Positions 58,985 to 64,000 of a DNA stretch of 64,000 nt are shown in pieces (positions within the stretch are counted from its first letter, which is position 1; each line of letters begins with the position of its first letter). The translations under genes were made by a program, and so were the position numbers. The DNA is from Narthecium ossifragum (taxonomy: Eukaryota; Streptophyta; Magnoliopsida; Dioscoreales; Nartheciaceae). The stretch is taken from the NCBI GenBank assembly GCA_963920575.1, contig OY986963.1, positions 6,982,896 through 7,046,895 on the forward strand, read 5' to 3'. The notes beneath the pieces are model-generated. The model was not told the origin of the DNA and did not search any database. It worked only from the letters and a program-made list of their open reading frames with translations.

Positions 58985-59583
58985 TTTACCCTCATTTAGG
59001 ACAAGGAGTCAATAGCGATTCTTTCTTTTATCCCCTTTCTCGTCACCTTTGTCTCCCTAGGGGTTTAGCGTCGACTCGAAGGAGGGGGACGTGGAAGAGG
59101 CCGCCGGCGGGGAACCCCTCCGGCTTGCCGCGTCTCTTTTACGGTAGGATTCGCCCAGTTTCTTTAGTTTTAGCTAAATTTGTTCGATCTTGATGGTTTC
59201 GACGTGGATCTTGCCCTAGAGGTTTTCGTTGCTCCTGTAACCTTTCTCACTCGAACCACTCTAGGTTTTTCCTGCCTCTGTTTCTTGTTCCAGCTTTCAT
59301 ACGCCATTTCCTGCATTGGATTGGGATTCGTGGGTTCTTCCTTCTTTCCTGTCTACTCGCGCATTTTGCGTTTTGTATAGTTTTCTCAGCGTTTAGTTGG
59401 AGATGGACTTTTAAATTTGTTGGAGTTCTTGTTTCTTTTCTTTCTTTGATTTCTTTCGGTTTTCTTGCTGTGGAGCTTAAATTTTGTTATCTTTGTGCAT
59501 GATTTAGATTGAAGGTCTGAATCTTATGCTTTTACTTTTGTGTTACAGTTTAGGTATTTGGTTTTGGTCTTCGAGATTGGAAG
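58985..59583 (+). promoter_or_regulatory. 5' leader of the CALS9-like gene with a probable intron
   Basis: A GC-rich exon-like stretch at about 59060-59143 ends ACG|GTAGGATT. A good acceptor TGTGTTACAG ends at 59548, followed by 35 bases before the ATG at 59584. A 5'UTR intron at 59144-59548 is therefore likely. Confidence 0.5.
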
Positions 59584-62500
59584 ATGCCACATGCAGAGGC
59601 GAACTGGGAGCGGCTGGTGAGGGCGGCTTTGCGGAGGGAGAGGTTAGGTGCTGCCGGTGCATATGGGCAACCTGTTACCGGTATTGCTGGGAATGTCCCG
59701 TCGGCTCTGGCCAATTTGCACATTGATGAGATTCTTAGGGCTGCTGACGAGATTCAAGAAGAAGACCCGAACATCTCTAGGATACGTAAATCCCTCGCCT
59801 ATAGACTGGTTTATCTGCACTAATGATGTTCCATATAAATTTCCATCTATATGATTTCCTAGTGGTCATTGTTTGTTTCCATTGAATTTGCTTTCTTTGG
59901 CCTGTATTTCACACTGACGTTAGCTGAACGAATCAATAAACGACTCTGAAATAGGATATCATATCGATAAATGTTGCGGCTGTTATCACGAGAAAGGGGG
60001 GGATGGCGAGTGAGGGAGGGAGGGGGAGGGGGAGGGAGGGAGCCTCATTGTCATGAGAGAGAGAGGGAGGGAGAAGAAGAGGGAGGGGGTGGGCTGTTCT
60101 TGGTATGTGTTGTTGCTTGGGGAGAGAGGTTTTGGGGGGGGGGGGTCAGTTCATATTGGTCTTGTTGACTGATCGTTGGCCTACGATCCATATGATTGGT
60201 TACTACTCCCAGTGAGCTGGTTTATTCATTTGTACATAGTTCTTGTACTTCTAAAATTCTTAAACTGGTTACGTGTGATCCTAGAAAACCTTGTGGGCAA
60301 CACAAAGGAAACTCCTTGTCCATGAAGGAACATCAGTTCAAATTGTTGGAACCAAAATCTTAAAGTAACAAATTTCTACTGCATATTATATGAAGCTTAG
60401 TTTAGTACACTAGTGTTGAAAACATATTGACAACTGTTTATGAATCATTATTATTTATGCGGTTTTGTTGGATAGACGCCCTCTTCTTATGGAGGAAAAG
60501 ATCTTGGAGTGCAGGGGGGGAAATATCATATTTCCATGGCTTGTGTATTATGCTTGTGCACTGAAGTATCACAAACTATTTGATTTATGTAAACTTAATT
60601 CAGAAAAGTTGCACATGGAATTTATGGTTCTGTTTCAAGCTTCGCAAGAGTTTATTACATGTTTCGAATCTATGATATTTATTTAATATGCGATGACTAA
60701 GCCATTTTAGATCAGCTCGAGCTTTGGTTTGGTGCTTAAGTGGTTTCCTTAGTTGGTTGGTTGCATTTAGCTTTATAACCAAGTCATGCATGCATTGTCT
60801 TGAAGAGAGCCCTTGAAAGTTTTCCATTGCAGCGCCGTGGTTGTTGCTTGGAGCTATAAATGTGATCTAGGTCCCAATGAGAGCTTCAGCCTCAACTAGA
60901 ACGTATAAAGCTGCCAAACATCGAAAATGCATTTTATATCTTAATCAAATCATAAACTCATCGCATTATCGATATAAAGCTCATTATGCAATTGTAATAG
61001 TTTGTAATTCAGAATGTCAAGGTAATAGTTGATTTGTATAACCATGAAATGATCTTTGCAGTAGGTATCCGTTCTCCTTGGGGAAGTATTAGTGATGGAT
61101 CCCTGCAAATGAAATCTTGCTGTAGGCCTTTATAGAAACAGAAAGTTGATAACTTACATGTACTTATGCGTACCTTATGAGTTAGTATCCAGTAAGATGG
61201 TGGGGCTGTGTCACTGTGTAAATGGTACTCATAATCAATGATTAGTTAACTCTGTCCACTTTTGCTCGGGTATATGCACTAAGCCTACACATTTGCACGT
61301 GGAACGGGCAGAATCTCTATCTTTCAGAGTGGTTGCATGTTGGAGTGTGAATGGTTCAATGCTCAATCTTTTCACCGAAGAAGAAGTGATTCACATGAAT
61401 ATTGAAAGATTGGATGCAGAGGATGCACTATATCGTGGTGATTATGCAGGTTTTGAAGATTAGATGGCAAACCAAACATTAAGGTCGTGGGATGGCTGCA
61501 ATGCTTGTATCTTTTGTGCTTACTCTGTACTTGATGACCTGCAACCCAGTTAAACTTATAGCCTTCAGATCATCCCACTATATTGCCTTGGGGAAGATGT
61601 AAAGCTAATGCAGGCAAAGAAGGGAACTATGCAATTGGTTAAGGAATCATCGAATGTGAAATCTCGAAGACAGCAATTTCTTGAGAGAGTGGACATTCTG
61701 TTTAGTGCCATCTATCTGAGCTCACCATGACTTGAATTGAAATTTTGTGGCTATGGGCTACCTGCAATCACCAGATTGCGTCTCTTTTTGCTTAATGCAT
61801 GGTCAAGTGTAGCTTCCATTGACAGCTCAACTACTTATTGTTACAAAAGTTGTATTTGTGTGCAAACTATTATACTAATCATTTGATGAACTATAGTGAA
61901 AGAGCTTTACAATGGTTAGAGTAAGGAATTATGAAGTTGGAGATCCCTAACATGACATTGTTATAACTTATATTTTCACTAGAATGGTTCACTCTGTGTG
62001 CCATAGATGATCGAGTGCAACTGTGAGTTCTATTTTGATCTGAAATATTAGTCACCCATGAAGACTTTTAATATCTTAATACTCAAATACGTCCATCGGC
62101 ATTGAAGCTCAATAAATGAGGTTTCAATTGCTGAACACAAGTCGTGCCACATGGACATGGATATTTGTGTACAAACAGCGACCAAAGTCCATGCTATTTA
62201 GTTTTACTTAAGCCTTTAATATTCTTGGGACTGTTCCTGCTGTTGAAAATGCTGTTATGCTAGCAGGTATACTTCCAGATCAAGTAACTAAGTGCAAGTA
62301 AGAACGTATAAGCAGAAGACAGTTAACAATTTTTGGTTTCATGTAGCTTATTGGGGAACAAAAAATTGTTAAAGGCGCATACAATTTTCTAACTTTGAAA
62401 CCTATAGGATTTTTGATTGTTCTAATCTATTCTTCAACAGTCAGCTAGTTGTATTTGGTTGTCACTCATTTTTTTGAAGAAATGTCATGGATATGGAGGT

Positions 62501-63931
62501 GCTGGGCAGAGCTGATGTCTAACTTAACTTTAATGTGCTCCATCATAATAGATGAGAATTTATTCTTCCCCTTTATGCTAGTTATTGCTGTTAGTGTGTG
62601 CCATTCACTTGCAATTTAATAATCAGAAGGAGATCACAATCACTGGCAACTTCAAAACTCATGCTGCACTAACTTGTTATTGGATGTAATTTTGTTATTT
62701 ATCTAGTCTAACAATTGTTGTTCTGTTTTTTTCCCCTGCTGCAGTATGTGAACATGCATATTCACTGGCCCAAAATTTGGATCCTAATAGTGAGGGAAGA
62801 GGTGTGCTGCAGTTCAAGACTGGCTTAATGTCAGTCATTAAGGTATACCTTCTGGCTTCTGTAGCATGTATGACGCATAGGTGTTTTTTGTGACCTATTT
62901 GTACTCTTCGTCAGGTACTTATTTTTGTAATTCCTCTAGTGTCCTTATCCAGTGTTTTGAACCGGTAATAGCTTTCATGGTTGCCTTGCTAATTCTTTTG
63001 GTGTTTTCCTTGGTTCAATTGTTCAAATATCAGCAAAAGCTGGCTAAGAAGGAGGGTGGAAGCATAGATCGTAGCCAGGATATTGCCCGCTTGCAAGAGT
63101 TTTACAAGCTGTATAGAGAGAAACATAAAGTCGATGAATTACGAGAAGAAGAAATGAAAATAAGGGAATCTGGTGTTTTCAGTGGTAACCTTGGAGAGTA
63201 TGTATCTACACTGATGTTTTTTTTGTCACTTATGTGGATGTTGTAGTTACACATTTCTGATTCACTTGTAAAATGATGTTTTTTTAGTTTTAGTGGCATG
63301 CCTTTTAAAGAGCAAGACATACATGTGTTGATGTTTTGATCTAAGTCTTAGTTGGCTGATCTTAGGACGCTGATAATTGCATTCTAGGCTTAAACACTTT
63401 TGCTGACCAACCCTCTCAAAAGTCCAGTGTAGCTGGCCAAGATGAAAGCCTTGGAATTCTTTAAAAGTCGCTATGCAGGAAAATTTTTTGGTGCATGAAT
63501 CTTGCTGATGAGGAAAAAATTCAGGATAGTGTTCAGTGTATTATCTTTGGTTTTGCTAAACAAAGCAGCTATATAGTGCTGAAGACATTACCATATGTCT
63601 TGTCTTTCTTCTGCTATCGGACCGATGGAATGTCATGCATCAAAGTGCTGCCCAAACATAGACTCTAGGCAATTATACTGTAAATTCAAGTGATGCATTG
63701 TGCTTATGTTCTACCGCTCCTTGCTTCCAACTTCCATGTTTCTGTTTAGTGTTTCAAGGATATGCTCATGCAGTGGATTTCTTTATGATGCCTTATTGTT
63801 AAAACAGGTTGGAACGCAAGACTGTGAAGAGGAAAAAGGTATTTGCAACTCTGAAAGTTCTGGGCACAGTAGTCGAGGAACTTACCAAAGAAATATCACC
63901 AGAAGATGCTGAGAGATTGATATCGGAAGAG
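59584..63931 (+). CDS. CALS9: Callose synthase, CALS9/GSL10 type, 5' part
   Basis: The gene runs off the right edge. Coding exons seen: 59584-59785, 62745-62842, 63034-63197 and 63808-63931, all GT-AG and in phase, giving about 196 residues. The N-terminus has ANWERLVRAALRRERLGAAG, GIAGNVPSALANLHIDEILR and AADEIQEEDPNISRI, then LCEHAYSLAQNLDPNSEGR and GVLQFKTGLMSVIK (Vta1-like domain). IDRSQDIARLQEFYKLYREK and ERKTVKRKKVFATLKVLG follow. These are specific to the GSL8/GSL10 clade, and the ERKT-VKRK junction favours GSL10 (CALS9), a callose synthase needed for pollen mitosis in Arabidopsis. The catalytic GT48 region lies beyond the window. Intron 1 (2.96 kb) has purine-rich low-complexity sequence at 59998-60090 and a 12-G run at 60134-60145. 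Confidence 0.9.
59786..62744. other. Intron 1 of the CALS9-like gene
   Basis: No inserted gene or bounded transposon was resolved. The GGGAGGGA-type purine tract at about 59998-60090 is the only strong compositional feature. Confidence 0.5.
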
Positions 63932-64000
63932 GTCTCCCCCTCCTGCAGTACCCTTCTCTATCCAGCTGTAGTATAAAATTAGTTTAGTTTTGTGTTATTT

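Overview
This is a plant nuclear genomic window with large multi-exon genes, canonical GT-AG introns, plant-type LTR retrotransposons, hAT and Mutator elements, and a LINE. GC-rich captured exons beside AT-rich introns fit a monocot, probably not a grass, but the sequence does not fix the species. Exon coordinates were derived by hand from splice consensus plus family protein similarity; no search was run.

Three host genes are supported, all on the + strand. (1) A complete CALS3/GSL12-type callose synthase, 42 exons from 14389 to 39661. The exons sum to 5880 nt, an uninterrupted 1959-residue protein. (2) A complete four-exon clade-D PP2C phosphatase, 42474-45852, 389 residues. (3) The first four coding exons of a CALS9/GSL10-type callose synthase, from 59584, running off the right edge. 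Two members of distinct callose synthase clades therefore lie about 20 kb apart in the same orientation.

Left flank (1-14.3 kb): a nest of transposons. A minus-strand Athila/Tat-type Ty3/gypsy element enters from the left edge (gag, primer binding site, 5' LTR). Next come an LTR fragment of another family and a solo LTR with CGTAA target duplication sitting inside an older LTR of its own family. That older LTR ends exactly inside a MULE/FAR1 transposase reading frame. The same older LTR is also split by a 1.35-kb hAT-like element carrying fragments of three host genes (beta-hexosaminidase, a RINT1/MAG2-like gene and histone H4). A second hAT-like element with a perfect 8-bp target duplication lies at 11.8-13.1 kb.

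CALS3-like introns host a probable solo LTR (intron 2), a TIR element (intron 9), a palindromic CGGTAG-type repeat (intron 14), CCGGCACC tandem repeats (intron 17) and a solo Athila-type LTR with GTTAC target duplication (intron 28). Between the CALS3-like and PP2C genes is a Mutator-like element with roughly 200-bp inverted ends carrying an F-box gene broken by a 17-bp tandem duplication.

Right intergenic region (45.9-59.5 kb): repeat-rich. It contains two CGGTAG-type repeats, a foldback element with two roughly 700-bp arms, a rearranged cluster of LTR/primer-binding-site remnants, pieces of a LINE (RNase H and ORF1), an AT-rich palindromic block and a MITE that has a relative near 9.1 kb.

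I see no prokaryotic-type system, CRISPR array, rRNA or tRNA gene. The most interesting material is the gene-capturing transposons, the 700-bp-arm foldback and the CGGTAG repeat family.
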